Numbered from the stretch's first letter, positions 51,871 through 61,474 are shown. The stretch is 64,000 nt of DNA from Caulobacter sp. (GCA_030680355.1 JAUXVF010000031.1:310001-374000), one strand, 5' to 3'. Notes: generated from the sequence alone by a model not told the origin. Numbers and translations: made by a program.

Positions 51871-52917
51871 GTGAGCCGACCCCTTACGCTCGACACCTAC
51901 CGCCTGCTGGGCCGCTCGGGCCTGAAGGTTTCTCCACTTTGCCTTGGGACCATGACCTTCGGCGCGCCATGGGGCGCTGACGAGGCGGCCGCTCGGCAGA
52001 TCTTCGACGCCTATGTGGACGCCGGCGGCAACTTCGTCGACACCGCCGACTACTACGCCGGGGGGCGCTCCGAGACCTTCATCGGCGACTTCGCGGCCGG
52101 CAGGCGCGACTCCCTCGTGCTGGCGACCAAATACTCGTTGGCGGCGGCTCCGGGCGACCCCAACGCCGGCGGCAACCACCGCAAAAACATGGTCCGCGCC
52201 GTCGAAGCCAGCCTGAAGCGGCTCAAGACCGACTACATCGACCTCTTCTACCTGCACGTCTGGGACGGTCTCACGCCGGTGGACGAAATCATGCGCGGCC
52301 TCGACGATCTGGTCCGCGCCGGCAAGGTCACCTATGTCGGGATCTCCGACACGCCCGCGTGGCAGGTCTCGCGGATGCAGATGCTGGCCGAGCTCCGGGG
52401 CTGGTCGCCCTTCGTGGCGTTGCAGATCGAATACAACCTGCTCGAACGCACCGTGGAGCGGGAACTCATCCCGATGGCCGCCGAGCTCGGCCTGGGCCTC
52501 CTGCCGTGGTCACCGCTCGCGGGCGGCCTGCTGTCGGGCAAGTACGGCGCCGGCGCGCCGTCCGACAACGCCGGCCGCAGCAAGGCCATGGTCGCCATGG
52601 GCAAGGTGGACGAACGGGCCCGGCAGGTCGCCGCCGTTGTCAACGGCATCGCCGGGCGGACCGGTCGCAGCGCCGCCGAGGTCGCGCTGGCCTGGGTCCT
52701 GGTCAACCCGGCCGTGACCGCGCCGATCGTCGGCGCCCGGACGCCCGAGCAGTTCAGCCAGAACCTGCGCGCGCTGGAGGTGGCCTTGGCGCCCGAAGAT
52801 CAGGCCGAGCTCAACGGACTCAGCGCCATAGAGCCGGGATTCCCCTACAGCCTGTTCGCCGCCGACCATATCCGGCACGCATTGAGCGCCGGCGCCAAGA
52901 TTGTTCAGCGCCGTTAA
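51871..52917 (+). CDS. Aldo/keto reductase (AKR), GTG start
   Basis: A 348-aa AKR. The catalytic tetrad region can be read: DTADYYAGGRSE (Asp-Tyr), LATKYS (Lys) and YLHVWD (His), with LPWSPLAGGLLSGKY in the C-terminal half and PIVGARTPEQF at the cofactor-phosphate end. It starts at GTG 51871 behind AAGAGAGG. It lies 48 bases after the LuxC-like gene in the same direction. It probably reduces an aldehyde or ketone with NADPH, plausibly the product of the LuxC-like enzyme. No structural oddity seen. Confidence 0.88.
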   Translation: MSRPLTLDTYRLLGRSGLKVSPLCLGTMTFGAPWGADEAAARQIFDAYVDAGGNFVDTADYYAGGRSETFIGDFAAGRRDSLVLATKYSLAAAPGDPNAGGNHRKNMVRAVEASLKRLKTDYIDLFYLHVWDGLTPVDEIMRGLDDLVRAGKVTYVGISDTPAWQVSRMQMLAELRGWSPFVALQIEYNLLERTVERELIPMAAELGLGLLPWSPLAGGLLSGKYGAGAPSDNAGRSKAMVAMGKVDERARQVAAVVNGIAGRTGRSAAEVALAWVLVNPAVTAPIVGARTPEQFSQNLRALEVALAPEDQAELNGLSAIEPGFPYSLFAADHIRHALSAGAKIVQRR

Positions 52918-53139
52918 GCGTTTAAACAACGAAGGATGTTCAACCGCGCTGTCATTGCAGCCTTGCGGATGTAGATGCCTGAATGGCGGCGCCGATGGCG
53001 GTATGAAATCCGAAAACCCTTTACCAACAAAGGAAAGTGGTAGCTGCCGGGCCTACCAGCGATCACCGATCGCCGGGTCCGGTTGCTTGCCGGCGGCAAC
53101 CTGCCATTCTTGCGGCGACCTGTTTCGAAAGTGGGCTTC

Positions 53140-54879
53140 ATGACTCGCGCCGCCGCTCTGCTCCTTGTCCTGTTTCTGGCCGGTTGTTCCACCGTGCCGC
53201 CGACTGAGGCGGGGCCGCCGCCGGCCGATCCGGCGACGGCGCGGACCCTGTCGGGCGGCGAGGTGGTCGGCTATGTCGATGCCGGCGCGGGCGCCCAGGT
53301 CTGGCGGGCCATTCCCTTCGCCGCGCCGCCGGTTGGCGACCTGCGCTGGCGGGCGCCGAGGCCGCCGGCGGCCTGGGCGGCCCAGCGGGTGTCGACCAGC
53401 CCCGCGCCCTGGTGCCCGCAGGTGCTCAGCCCCCTCGATGGCGTGGACAAGGCCCGCTACGGCGAGGTCGTCGGCCAGGAGGACTGCCTCTATCTCGACG
53501 TCTACGCCCCGCCGATGACCGCTGCGGAGGCGCGCGACGCCCGCCTGCCGGTGATGATGTGGATCCATGGCGGCTCCAACACCTGGGGCCGGGCCGAACA
53601 GTATGACGGCTCTGCGCTGGCGGCGCGGTTCAAGGTCGTGGTGGTGGTCGTGCAGTACCGCATCGGCGCGCTGGGCTGGCTGTCCCATCAGGCGTTGCGG
53701 GACGGTGGGACCCTGCCCGACGACGCCTCGCCCAATTTCGGCACCCTGGACACCATCCGCGCCCTGGAGTGGATCAAACAGGACATCGGAGCCTTCGGCG
53801 GCGACGCCGGACGGGTAACGATCTTCGGCGAGAGCGCCGGCGGTCACAACGTCGCCGCCCTGCTGGCCAGTCCCCGGGCGCGCGGCCTGTTCCACCGGGC
53901 CATCATCCAGTCCGGGTCTTTCCGCTCCGAGCCCCAGGCCCGGGCCGAGGGGCTTGAAGGCGACCTTCCGGGGTCGGCGCGTCTCGTCGCCCCCCGCATC
54001 GTCGGGGCAGGGCGGCCGGTGACCGGCGAGACCCTGCGGGCCGCGCCGCTGGCGGCCGTCTTCGCCGCCTACGGTTCGGGCGCCGACGCCGTCGATCCGC
54101 CCCGCATCATCGCCGACGGACGGGTGCTGCCGGCGGGCGGCATCGCGTCGGTTCTGGACAGTCCGGACGGCTACAACGCCGTGCCGGTGATCACCGGGAC
54201 CAATCATGACGAGATGAAGCTGTTCAACGTCCTTGACCCGCGCCTGGTCAAGTTCGTGCTCGGCAAGTTCCCCAGGGCGCGGGACAAGGCCTTCTATGAG
54301 GCGGTCTCGACCTATCCCAGCCGCATGTGGCGGGCCAACGCGGTCGACGCCCCGGCGACACGGATGACCGCCGGCGGCCATCCGCCGGTCTGGACCTATC
54401 GCTTTGACTGGGACGAGGAGGGCAGCCTGCTGATCTCGGACCTGGGCGAGTTGCTCGGCGCCGGCCACAGCCTCGAGATTCCGTTCGTGTTCGGACATTT
54501 CTCGCTGCTGGGCGCCTTTGACCCCATCGCCTTCACCAGGGCCAACGCGCCGGGGCGCAAGGCCCTGTCCGACGGCATGATGAGCTACTGGGTCAATTTC
54601 GCGGCCACCGGCCGGCCCGGACGCGGCGTCGACGGCCGGCTGCCGGAATGGACGGCCTGGACCAACGCCGCCGGGGCCAAGAGCCTGATGCTGCTCGACA
54701 GCCCCAAGGGCGGCGGCCTGCGCATGTCGGCCGATCGGGAGTCGGGCGCCAGGATCGTCGGCGACCTGATGGCTGATCCGACGATCAAGACCCTGGCCCA
54801 ACGCTGCCAGATCCTGGTCCGGGTGATCCGCGACAATCCGGAACTGGCCGCCGCGGCGTCGGGCCGCTGTCCGCAATGA
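53140..54879 (+). CDS. Carboxylesterase family lipoprotein
   Basis: A 579-aa type-B carboxylesterase. It has a lipoprotein signal peptide ([15 protein letters not shown], lipobox LAGC, lipidated Cys16), so it is anchored in the envelope. The nucleophile Ser232 is in GESAGG; WIHGGSN supplies the oxyanion hole; GTNHDE and the region FVFGH/HSLEIP provide the acid and His candidates. It may cleave esters of imported substrates. The ATG at 53140 follows directly from the hydrophobic signal; an upstream ATG (53083) gives an improbable N terminus. It stands alone, some 220 bases after the aldo/keto reductase gene. Confidence 0.9.
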   Translation: MTRAAALLLVLFLAGCSTVPPTEAGPPPADPATARTLSGGEVVGYVDAGAGAQVWRAIPFAAPPVGDLRWRAPRPPAAWAAQRVSTSPAPWCPQVLSPLDGVDKARYGEVVGQEDCLYLDVYAPPMTAAEARDARLPVMMWIHGGSNTWGRAEQYDGSALAARFKVVVVVVQYRIGALGWLSHQALRDGGTLPDDASPNFGTLDTIRALEWIKQDIGAFGGDAGRVTIFGESAGGHNVAALLASPRARGLFHRAIIQSGSFRSEPQARAEGLEGDLPGSARLVAPRIVGAGRPVTGETLRAAPLAAVFAAYGSGADAVDPPRIIADGRVLPAGGIASVLDSPDGYNAVPVITGTNHDEMKLFNVLDPRLVKFVLGKFPRARDKAFYEAVSTYPSRMWRANAVDAPATRMTAGGHPPVWTYRFDWDEEGSLLISDLGELLGAGHSLEIPFVFGHFSLLGAFDPIAFTRANAPGRKALSDGMMSYWVNFAATGRPGRGVDGRLPEWTAWTNAAGAKSLMLLDSPKGGGLRMSADRESGARIVGDLMADPTIKTLAQRCQILVRVIRDNPELAAAASGRCPQ

Positions 54880-54913
54880 GGAGCCGGCGAGCGGGTCGCC
54901 GCGTGAACAGACT

Positions 54914-56452
54914 TTGACGAACGGGTCCACAGGGGCCGCGGCATCCGGCGCGCGGGATCGGGCGTTGGCCCTGTTCGGCGCCGAGCGCTGGCCGGGCGGG
55001 CTGGCGGCCCGCTGTCTGGCGGCCCTGGCCTTGGCCGGCATGGCGATCGTCGGCGAGCGGTGGCTGGCGGAGAAGACCGGCGGCGACGCCAGTTTCCTGC
55101 TGCTGACGGTGGTGGTCGGGGCGGTCGGCGTCTTTGGCGGCGCCGGGCCGGGTCTGGCGGTGGCGGCGGCGGGCCTGGTCTACGGCGGCTGGTGGATGAG
55201 CCATTCTCCGGAACCCCTGCCTCTGCTGCTGGCGCATGGTCTGGTCTTCCTGATGTCCGCGGCCGGCGGTTCCTGGGCCGGCGAGCTGCGTCGGCGGGCG
55301 ATTGGCGAGAGCGAAAAGACCCATTCGGACCTTCTGGCGCGGGAGGCGCATGTCCAGTCGATCCTGGACACCGTTCCCGAGGCGATGATCGTCATCGACG
55401 ACCAGGGCACGATCCAGTCGTTCAGCACCACCGCCATCCGCCTGTTCGGCTACGCGCCGGAAGAAGTGCTCGGCCGCAACATCAAGATGCTGATGCCCGA
55501 TCCCTACCGCGAGGAGCATGACGCCTATCTGTCGCGCTATCGGGCGACGGGTGAGCGCCGGATCATCGGCATCGGCCGGCTGGTGGTGGGGGAGCGCAAG
55601 GACGGCTCGACCTTCCCGCTGGAACTGTCCGTGGGCGAGATGCGGTCGGGTGAGGCGCGGTTCTTTACCGGCTTCATTCGGGATCTGACCGAACGCCAGC
55701 AAAACGAAACCCGGCTACAGGAACTGCAGAGCGAGCTGGTCCATATCTCACGATTGACCGCGCTGGGGGAGATGAGCTCGGCTCTGGCTCATGAGCTGAA
55801 CCAGCCCCTGTCGGCCATTTCCAACTATCTGAGCGGGGTCCAGCGGCTGCTGGCCGACAATCCCGACGCCCTGTCCAGCAAGGTGCGCGACGGCGTCAGC
55901 AAGGCAGCCCAGCAGGCTCTGCGGTCGGGCGAAATTATCCGGCGGCTGCGTGAATTCGTCTCCCGCGGCGAGACCGCCCAGCGGGTCGAGAGCCTCGCCA
56001 AACTGGTCGAGGAGGCCAGCGCCCTGGCCCTGGTCGGCGCCCGCCAGCTGGGGGTGCGTGTTCGCTTCAATCTCAACCGACGCGCCGACCTCATCCTGGT
56101 CGACAAGGTCCAGATCCAGCAGGTGCTGCTCAACCTGATCCGCAACGCCGTCGAAGCCATGGCCGAGAGCGATGTGCGGGAGCTGACCCTCAGCAGCGCG
56201 CCGGTGGGCGGCGGGCTGGTGGAGATCCAGGTCAGTGACACGGGCGCGGGCATTTCGCCCGACATCGTCGCCCGTCTGTTCCAGCCCTTTGTCTCGACCA
56301 AGGCGCAGGGTATGGGGGTGGGGCTGTCCATCTGTCGCACGATCGTCGAGTCCCAGGGCGGGCAGATCTGGACCAGCGCCAATCCGGGCGGGGGCACCGT
56401 GTTTCACCTGACCGTGCCGCTCGCGCCCGTCGACGAGGTCATCCATGTCTGA
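54914..56452 (+). CDS. fixL: FixL: oxygen-sensing heme-PAS histidine kinase
   Basis: A 512-aa sensor kinase: N-terminal membrane helices (about 30-122), a PAS domain (145-260), a HisKA with phospho-acceptor His293 in [10 protein letters not shown], and a C-terminal ATPase ([15 protein letters not shown]). The PAS domain matches the Bradyrhizobium FixL heme pocket: the axial His is conserved (His202 in EEHDAY), as are Ile217 and the distal Arg222 in IIGIGR; the His214 position is Arg here. It therefore should bind heme and sense O2. It overlaps fixJ by 8 bases. The frame begins with TTG at 54914; the exact start is not certain. Confidence 0.92.
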   Translation: MTNGSTGAAASGARDRALALFGAERWPGGLAARCLAALALAGMAIVGERWLAEKTGGDASFLLLTVVVGAVGVFGGAGPGLAVAAAGLVYGGWWMSHSPEPLPLLLAHGLVFLMSAAGGSWAGELRRRAIGESEKTHSDLLAREAHVQSILDTVPEAMIVIDDQGTIQSFSTTAIRLFGYAPEEVLGRNIKMLMPDPYREEHDAYLSRYRATGERRIIGIGRLVVGERKDGSTFPLELSVGEMRSGEARFFTGFIRDLTERQQNETRLQELQSELVHISRLTALGEMSSALAHELNQPLSAISNYLSGVQRLLADNPDALSSKVRDGVSKAAQQALRSGEIIRRLREFVSRGETAQRVESLAKLVEEASALALVGARQLGVRVRFNLNRRADLILVDKVQIQQVLLNLIRNAVEAMAESDVRELTLSSAPVGGGLVEIQVSDTGAGISPDIVARLFQPFVSTKAQGMGVGLSICRTIVESQGGQIWTSANPGGGTVFHLTVPLAPVDEVIHV

Positions 56453-57071
56453 AGGCGTCATGATTCACGTCATCGACGATGACGAGGCGGTGCGGGACTC
56501 GCTGGGCTTCCTGTTTGACACCTCGGACATGCCGGCGCGCACCTGGGCCTCGGCGGCGGCGTTTCTGTCGGGTGTCGAAACGCCGCGCGGCGGCTGTGTG
56601 GTCACCGACGTGCGCATGCCGGGGATGAGCGGCATCGAGCTTCTGCGCGAGCTGAAGATCCGGCGTATCGATCTCCCTGTGATCGTCATCACCGGCCACG
56701 GCGACGTGCCGATGGCCGTGGAGGCGATGCGCGCCGGGGCGGTGGATTTCCTGGAAAAACCCTTCGCCGAGGATCATCTGCTGGATGCGGTGCGCCGCGC
56801 TCTGGCCCGGTCGCCCGGTCCGGGCGGCGTGGTGGTCGAAAACGCGGAACAGGCCCGGGTCAGGGCCAGGCTGGCGCGGCTGTCGGACCGCGAACGCCAG
56901 GTGCTCACGGGTCTGGTGGCCGGGCAGCTGAACAAGACCATCGCCCACGATCTCGGGATCAGCGTTCGCACCGTCGAGGTCTACCGCGCCAAACTGATGA
57001 CCAAGATGGAGGCCGACGCCTTCGCCGACCTGGTGCGGATGGCGCTCGTGGCCGGTGATGTCGACGGTTGA
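56445..57071 (+). CDS. fixJ: FixJ: response regulator with LuxR-type DNA-binding domain
   Basis: A 208-aa response regulator. Receiver domain: acidic DDD at 11-13, phospho-acceptor Asp55 (VVTDVRMPG), Thr83 (VITGHGD) and Lys105 (FLEKPF). A LuxR-type helix-turn-helix follows: [37 protein letters not shown]. The sequence [14 protein letters not shown] and the TVEVYRAK motif are specific for the FixJ group. The start overlaps the fixL stop, so the pair is cotranscribed. Under low oxygen phosphorylated FixJ would switch on fixK-type and respiratory genes; no fixK-like gene is in the window. Confidence 0.93.
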   Translation: MSEGVMIHVIDDDEAVRDSLGFLFDTSDMPARTWASAAAFLSGVETPRGGCVVTDVRMPGMSGIELLRELKIRRIDLPVIVITGHGDVPMAVEAMRAGAVDFLEKPFAEDHLLDAVRRALARSPGPGGVVVENAEQARVRARLARLSDRERQVLTGLVAGQLNKTIAHDLGISVRTVEVYRAKLMTKMEADAFADLVRMALVAGDVDG

Positions 57072-57131
57072 GCCGGGCCGCCGTTGAGACAAATCAATGT
57101 CGGCGACGGCCGGACCCCTCAGTCTCTGGCC

Positions 57132-57536
57132 ATGTCCGAGCTTTCCGCCCGCAGGCCGCTGGTCGCCATCATTGAAGATGACGCCGCCGTGCTCCATTCC
57201 CTCCAGTTCGCCCTGGAAGCCCAGGGCTACGAGGTTTGCCTGTTCGAGCGGGCCCAGGACGCCATCGACAGCCGGGAAATTCAGGACGCTGGCTGTCTGC
57301 TGATCGACTACGGCCTGCCGGACCTGGACGGTCTGTCGATGCTGGAAGCCCTGCGTCGGCGCGGCCTGGACTGCCCGGCAATCATTATCGCCGGCCATCT
57401 CAACGCCCGTTGCCGCAAGGAAGCGGGGCGGGCGGGGGCGGTCCTCGTCGAAAAGCCGATCATGGGCGACCTGCTCAACGAGCTTCTCCGCGACGCCATG
57501 GCGGGCAAGGGCAGGCTGCGTCGAACCGACGCCTGA
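57132..57536 (+). CDS. Single-domain receiver protein, FixT-like candidate
   Basis: A 134-aa protein that is only a receiver domain, placed 60 bases after fixJ. Asp residues EDD (15-17), the phospho-acceptor Asp59 (LLIDYGLP) and Lys108 (VEKPI) are present. The switch Thr/Ser is replaced by Ala87 (IIIAGHL, compare VITGHG in FixJ). Caulobacter has a single-domain receiver, FixT, that inhibits FixL; this gene is a candidate for the same role by position and size, but whether it is a true orthologue is not shown. An in-frame TTG at 57084 gives a longer N terminus that is less likely. Confidence 0.82.
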   Translation: MSELSARRPLVAIIEDDAAVLHSLQFALEAQGYEVCLFERAQDAIDSREIQDAGCLLIDYGLPDLDGLSMLEALRRRGLDCPAIIIAGHLNARCRKEAGRAGAVLVEKPIMGDLLNELLRDAMAGKGRLRRTDA

Positions 57537-57538
57537 CG

Positions 57539-57733
57539 TCAGGCCGGCCGACCGACCTGGAACAGGTCCTCGCCGCCGCACAGGACCTCGATAACATCGA
57601 CGTCGGGATGATCGTCCAGCCACTGTTGCGCCTTGGTCAGGGCGTCGGCGTTCGAGCCGCACAGAACTGGCCGGCGATCCACCGTTCCCTTGAGGGTGTG
57701 CAACTTGAAAATGTAGGTCCTGAGCAGCCTCAA
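57539..57733 (-). CDS. Small uncharacterised protein, 64 residues
   Basis: A 64-aa frame with TTG start on the minus strand, ending 3 bases from the receiver gene's stop (convergent). It reads RTYIFKLHTLKG...TKAQQWLDDHPDVDVIEVL, with a regular beta-alpha-beta-like pattern and no low-complexity, unlike the shadow frames nearby. A purine-rich stretch lies ahead of the TTG, though not a clear ribosome site. Reminds me of short conserved proteins of Caulobacter relatives with unknown role. It could be spurious. Confidence 0.5.
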   Translation of the reverse strand: MRLLRTYIFKLHTLKGTVDRRPVLCGSNADALTKAQQWLDDHPDVDVIEVLCGGEDLFQVGRPA

Positions 57734-57861
57734 CCCCCATGCGCACAGTCACTGACGCCAACAGGCCTTGATGCCCCGGAGAGGCCTGGAGCGACCTTGA
57801 TCTGCATCAACGCCGACGGTTGGGCTTTGAGCGAGGCGGCATGGCGCGGTAAACGGCGGCC

Positions 57862-58359
57862 ATGGCCGAAGCCTTCAATGACCTGGTCCTGTCCGCCGAC
57901 CGCGAGGCCCGCTACGCCGAACTGGCGACGGAGATCGCCGCCGTGCTGGAGGGGGAGCCCAACCTCGTCGCCCGCATGGCGACGGTGGCGTCGATGCTGG
58001 CGGCCAGTTTCGACCACTTCTTCTGGACCGGCTTCTATGTCGTGGACCCGGCCCGGCCCGGGGAACTGGTGGTCGGCCCCTACCAGGGCACGCTCGGCTG
58101 TCTGCGCATCGCGTTTGGACGCGGCGTCTGCGGCGCGGCGGCGGCGACGGGCGAGACACAGCTGGTCGCCGATGTGCACGCCTTTCCCGGCCATATCGCC
58201 TGCGACGGCCGTTCGCGGAGCGAGGTGGTGGTCCCCGTATTTGACCCCGCCGGTGACCTGATCGCGGTGCTGGACGTGGATTCGGACCGGCCGGCGGCGT
58301 TCGACGCGGTCGACGCCCTATGGCTCGCGCGCATTACAGGCGACATCTTCAGTCGCTGA
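57862..58359 (+). CDS. msrC: Free methionine-(R)-sulfoxide reductase (GAF domain)
   Basis: A 165-aa GAF-fold enzyme. The three characteristic cysteines are all present: Cys80 (LGCLRI), Cys90 (GRGVCG) and Cys114 (HIACD), with the motifs VGPYQG and PGHIACDG and the C-terminal LDVDSD. It reduces free methionine-R-sulfoxide, protecting against oxidative damage, with electrons from thioredoxin. The length agrees with the family norm. It stands as a single gene; the region between 57734 and 57861 has no gene. Confidence 0.93.
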   Translation: MAEAFNDLVLSADREARYAELATEIAAVLEGEPNLVARMATVASMLAASFDHFFWTGFYVVDPARPGELVVGPYQGTLGCLRIAFGRGVCGAAAATGETQLVADVHAFPGHIACDGRSRSEVVVPVFDPAGDLIAVLDVDSDRPAAFDAVDALWLARITGDIFSR

Positions 58360-58412
58360 CACGGCCCGGGACTTGCAGGCGAAACGCCTGAATCCTGTGT
58401 CGAGACACCAGA

Positions 58413-59579
58413 ATGCAAGCCCCGGAAGAGTTGAGGTCCATGTACACCGCCGATACGGCGCATCCCTCCGCCCTTTCGGCCGGTGACCTCGCCGCATGGC
58501 AGGCGCTGATCGTCGCCCAGCCTGTCTTCGGCAACCCGCTGCTCAGCCCCGACTTCGCCCTCGCTGTCGGCGCGGTGCGGGACGATGCGCGGGTGACGGT
58601 CTACCGGCGTGGCGACCAGGTCGTCGGGGTTCTGCCCCATCATCGCCGCCCGGGCGGACTGGCGCGACCGCTCGGCGCGCCCCTGTCGGACTACCACGCC
58701 CTTGTCGGCACCCCCGACGCGGGGCTGGACGGCGCACGCGCCCTGTCCCTGGCGGGGTTGAGCGCCTTCCGCTTTACCGGCCTGATCGATCCCCATGGCG
58801 TCTTCGCGGCGACCTCGGCCGGGCAGGCTCCGGGCTTTTCCATCACTCTCGACGGCGCGGCGGACGCCTATCTGGAATCGCTCCGGGCGGCGTCTCCCAA
58901 GCGGTTCAAGAACTGGCGGCGGCTCGACAACCGGCTGCAGCGCGAGGTCGGCCCGGTCCGCATCGAGGCCAGCCAGGACCCGGCTGTCTTTGATCTGATC
59001 CTGGACTGGAAGCGCCAACAGCTCGTGCGCACCGGCGTGGCCGATTTCCTGCGCCCGGACTGGACCCGCGCCCTGTTGTCCAATCTTGCCGGTTCGCGCG
59101 GCGCGCTGGGGGGGCTGACCCTGACCATGTGGGCCGGCGACACCCTCGTGGCCGGTCATTTCGGTGTGACCCGCAATGGCTGGTACCACCCGTGGATCGC
59201 CTCGACCAATCCGGCCATGACCGGCTATTCGCCGGGCCAGACGTTCCTGATGCGGGCCATCGCGGCCATGCCGGACCTGGGCCTGACGACCTACGACCTG
59301 GGGCCGAGCCATGATCACTACAAGCGCCACTATGCGACGGTGACTTGCGAGGCCGGCGAGGGCACGGCGGTCGCCGCGACCGCTGCCGGCCGTCTCGCCG
59401 GCGGTCGTGACCGGCTCTGGTCGCTGGCCGGATCCCGCGGGGCCGGGCCCGTGGCCAGCCTGCGCCGGCGTCTGGACGCCATCGCGGTGACCGAACTGTC
59501 GACCGCGGCCCGGGTGCGGGGCTTTGTCGACGCTGTCGCCGCCCAGCCGCGCCGGCGCCTGGCGCTGGAGGACCAGTAG
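58413..59579 (+). CDS. GNAT-type acetyltransferase (BcsL/CelD family)
   Basis: A 388-aa protein of the BcsL/CelD-like acyltransferase group with a double GNAT fold. Typical blocks are VYRRGDQVVGVLPHHRRPG, the SPKRFKNWRRLDNRL loop, and GLTLTMWAGDTLVAGHFGVTRNGWYHPWI with TYDLGPSHDHYKRHYA. Enzymes of this group modify exopolysaccharides (cellulose, holdfast, capsule). It lies 7 bases before a glycosyltransferase gene, in an operon with the latter and a putative oxygenase, so it probably acylates a polysaccharide or glycan precursor. The ATG at 58413 is the best start, though an in-frame ATG at 58440 also exists. Confidence 0.85.
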   Translation: MQAPEELRSMYTADTAHPSALSAGDLAAWQALIVAQPVFGNPLLSPDFALAVGAVRDDARVTVYRRGDQVVGVLPHHRRPGGLARPLGAPLSDYHALVGTPDAGLDGARALSLAGLSAFRFTGLIDPHGVFAATSAGQAPGFSITLDGAADAYLESLRAASPKRFKNWRRLDNRLQREVGPVRIEASQDPAVFDLILDWKRQQLVRTGVADFLRPDWTRALLSNLAGSRGALGGLTLTMWAGDTLVAGHFGVTRNGWYHPWIASTNPAMTGYSPGQTFLMRAIAAMPDLGLTTYDLGPSHDHYKRHYATVTCEAGEGTAVAATAAGRLAGGRDRLWSLAGSRGAGPVASLRRRLDAIAVTELSTAARVRGFVDAVAAQPRRRLALEDQ

Positions 59580-59585
59580 CCGGCC

Positions 59586-60509
59586 ATGGCCGTCAGCATC
59601 AGCCTTGTCATCCCGACCCAGCGCCGCCCGGCCGGGCTGGCGCTCGCCCTGCGATCGGTTCTGGCCCAGACCGGCGTCGACCACGCCGGGTTCGAACTGA
59701 TCGTCGCCGACAACGACGGCCAGCCCTCGGCCCGGCTGGCCGTCGAGTCGGCGGCCAGGGCTGCGCCGTTCCCCGTTGTCTATGTGCATGAGCCCAGGCC
59801 GGGCGTGGCCAACGTCCGCAACGCCGCCCTCAAGGCCGCCCGCGGCGGTCTGATCGCCTTTCTCGACGACGACCAGGAGGCCCCGCCGGGATGGTTGGCC
59901 GCCCTGATCGACGCCGCCGATCGCCATCACGCCGACGTGGTTTTCGGTCCGGTTCAGGCGCGCGCGCCGGAGAGCGTGACGACGCATCGCGCCTATCTCG
60001 AAAGCTTCTTCTCCCGTGTGGGACCGGCGTTGGCCGGGCCGATGCCGGGCTATTTCGGTTGCGGCAACAGCCTGTTGCGCCGGGCCGCCCTGTCCGACCC
60101 CGATCAGCCATTCGATGTCGGCCGCAACAGCATCGGCGGCGAGGATGACCTGCTGTTTGGAACCATGCAGGCGGCCGGCGCGCGTTTCGTCTGGGCCCCC
60201 GACGCCATGGTCTGGGAAGACCCGGTCCCCGAGCGACTGACCTTGCGCTACACGCTGTTGCGCGCCTTCGCCTACGGCCAGGGGCCGAGCGAGCATTGCG
60301 CCTCCTCGACGCCGCCGGACTGGCCGGGCGTCGCCCGCTGGATGGTCATCGGCCTGGGTCAGGCGGCGGTGTTCGGGGCCCTGGCCGCCGTCAAATGGCT
60401 GACCGGCGCCGCCGACCGGGCCCAGACGCTGGACCGCGCCGCCCGCGGGCTCGGCAAGACCCTCTGGTTTGGTCCTTTCAAGATCAATTTCTACGGACGC
60501 AGCGCATGA
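59586..60509 (+). CDS. Glycosyltransferase family 2
   Basis: A 307-aa GT2 enzyme with the GT-A fold. The nucleotide-sugar region starts LVIPTQRRPAGLALALRSVLAQ, the DxD-like motif is AFLDDDQEAP, and the acceptor loop reads GGEDDLLFGTMQAAG. The C-terminal part (VIGLGQAAVFGALAAVKW) contains one probable membrane helix, so it may act at the inner membrane. It is the second gene of a trio with a GNAT protein and an HxD...H protein and overlaps the latter by ATGA. The sugar transferred is not predictable. Confidence 0.9.
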   Translation: MAVSISLVIPTQRRPAGLALALRSVLAQTGVDHAGFELIVADNDGQPSARLAVESAARAAPFPVVYVHEPRPGVANVRNAALKAARGGLIAFLDDDQEAPPGWLAALIDAADRHHADVVFGPVQARAPESVTTHRAYLESFFSRVGPALAGPMPGYFGCGNSLLRRAALSDPDQPFDVGRNSIGGEDDLLFGTMQAAGARFVWAPDAMVWEDPVPERLTLRYTLLRAFAYGQGPSEHCASSTPPDWPGVARWMVIGLGQAAVFGALAAVKWLTGAADRAQTLDRAARGLGKTLWFGPFKINFYGRSA

Positions 60510-61426
60510 CCGTGATCAGCGACTGGAGCGCCGACAAGGCGCAGGATTTCGGCGGCGAGGTGCTGACCTTCCAGCACGAGCTTCACAACCGGCCGATGTT
60601 CGATGACGACGGCCTGACCGACCTGCTCGACCGCTACCCGCGCGACAGGTTGGGGGTCTTCACCATGGGCGACGACCCGGTGGACTGGCGCACCTGGCGG
60701 CGGGGAACCGCCGGCGCCGTACCGGGCAGGGACCTGCTGGCCATGGCCCGCGAAGGCCGCATCTGGCTGAACCTGCGGGCGGTCAATGACCATCTCCCCG
60801 ACTACGCCGCCCTGGCCGACGAGGTGTTCGCCGACAAACAGACCCATGTCCCCGGCCTGCACACCTTCAAGCGCGATCTGGGGGTGCTGATCTCATCGCC
60901 CAACGCCCAGGTGTTCTACCATCTGGACGTGCCGCTGGTGTCGCTGTGGCAGATCCGCGGCGTGAAGACGGTCTGGGCCTGGCCGGCCGCCGCGCCCTTC
61001 GTCGGCGCCGAGGCCCTGGAGGCGGTGGTCCTGCGCGAGACTGCCGAACAGATGGCGTTTGACCCGGCCTGGGACGCGGGGGCGGTCAGAACCGAACTGA
61101 CCCCGGGACGGATGGTGACCTGGCCCCAGAACGGGCCGCACCGCATCGAAAATGGACCGATGCTCAATGTCTCCCTGTCGATGGAGTTCATGACGCCCCC
61201 GGCCCTGATGCGCGCCAACATCCTCTATGCCAACGGCCTGCTGCGGCGGCGACTGGGTCTGGACCCGACCTTCCCGCCCGTGTTTTCGCCGGCCGGCCTG
61301 GCCAAGGCGGCGCTGGCCCGGGCCGCGAAGCTGGTCAATCTGGCCGCGCCCAACGACCGGGTGCTGCCGGTAACCTTCAATCTCGAGACCGAAGTCCCGG
61401 GCAAGGCCGTGCGCCGCGCCGCCTGA
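60506..61426 (+). CDS. Uncharacterised protein with an HxD...H triad (possible cupin/JmjC-type oxygenase)
   Basis: A 306-aa protein starting in an ATGA overlap with the glycosyltransferase gene. The middle part has YHLDVPLVSLWQIRGVKTVW with His139-x-Asp141, and 71 residues on WPQNGPHRIENG with His212, which is the spacing of a 2-His-1-carboxylate iron site in JmjC/cupin-like 2-oxoglutarate oxygenases. It has no signal peptide or membrane helix. I know no function for it. In this operon it could hydroxylate or otherwise modify a glycan, lipid or protein in polysaccharide assembly. The triad assignment is a reading by eye. Confidence 0.78.
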   Translation: MTVISDWSADKAQDFGGEVLTFQHELHNRPMFDDDGLTDLLDRYPRDRLGVFTMGDDPVDWRTWRRGTAGAVPGRDLLAMAREGRIWLNLRAVNDHLPDYAALADEVFADKQTHVPGLHTFKRDLGVLISSPNAQVFYHLDVPLVSLWQIRGVKTVWAWPAAAPFVGAEALEAVVLRETAEQMAFDPAWDAGAVRTELTPGRMVTWPQNGPHRIENGPMLNVSLSMEFMTPPALMRANILYANGLLRRRLGLDPTFPPVFSPAGLAKAALARAAKLVNLAAPNDRVLPVTFNLETEVPGKAVRRAA

Positions 61427-61474
61427 CCCCGGGTCGCCCTTGCCCTGTCGCGCGACACCCCGCAGAACAAGACC

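Noticed and set aside
58080..60296. 738-codon open frame on the minus strand
   Set aside because: It runs antisense across msrC, the GNAT gene and the GT2 gene; no real protein would share all three positions, and its sequence is low in hydrophobic order.
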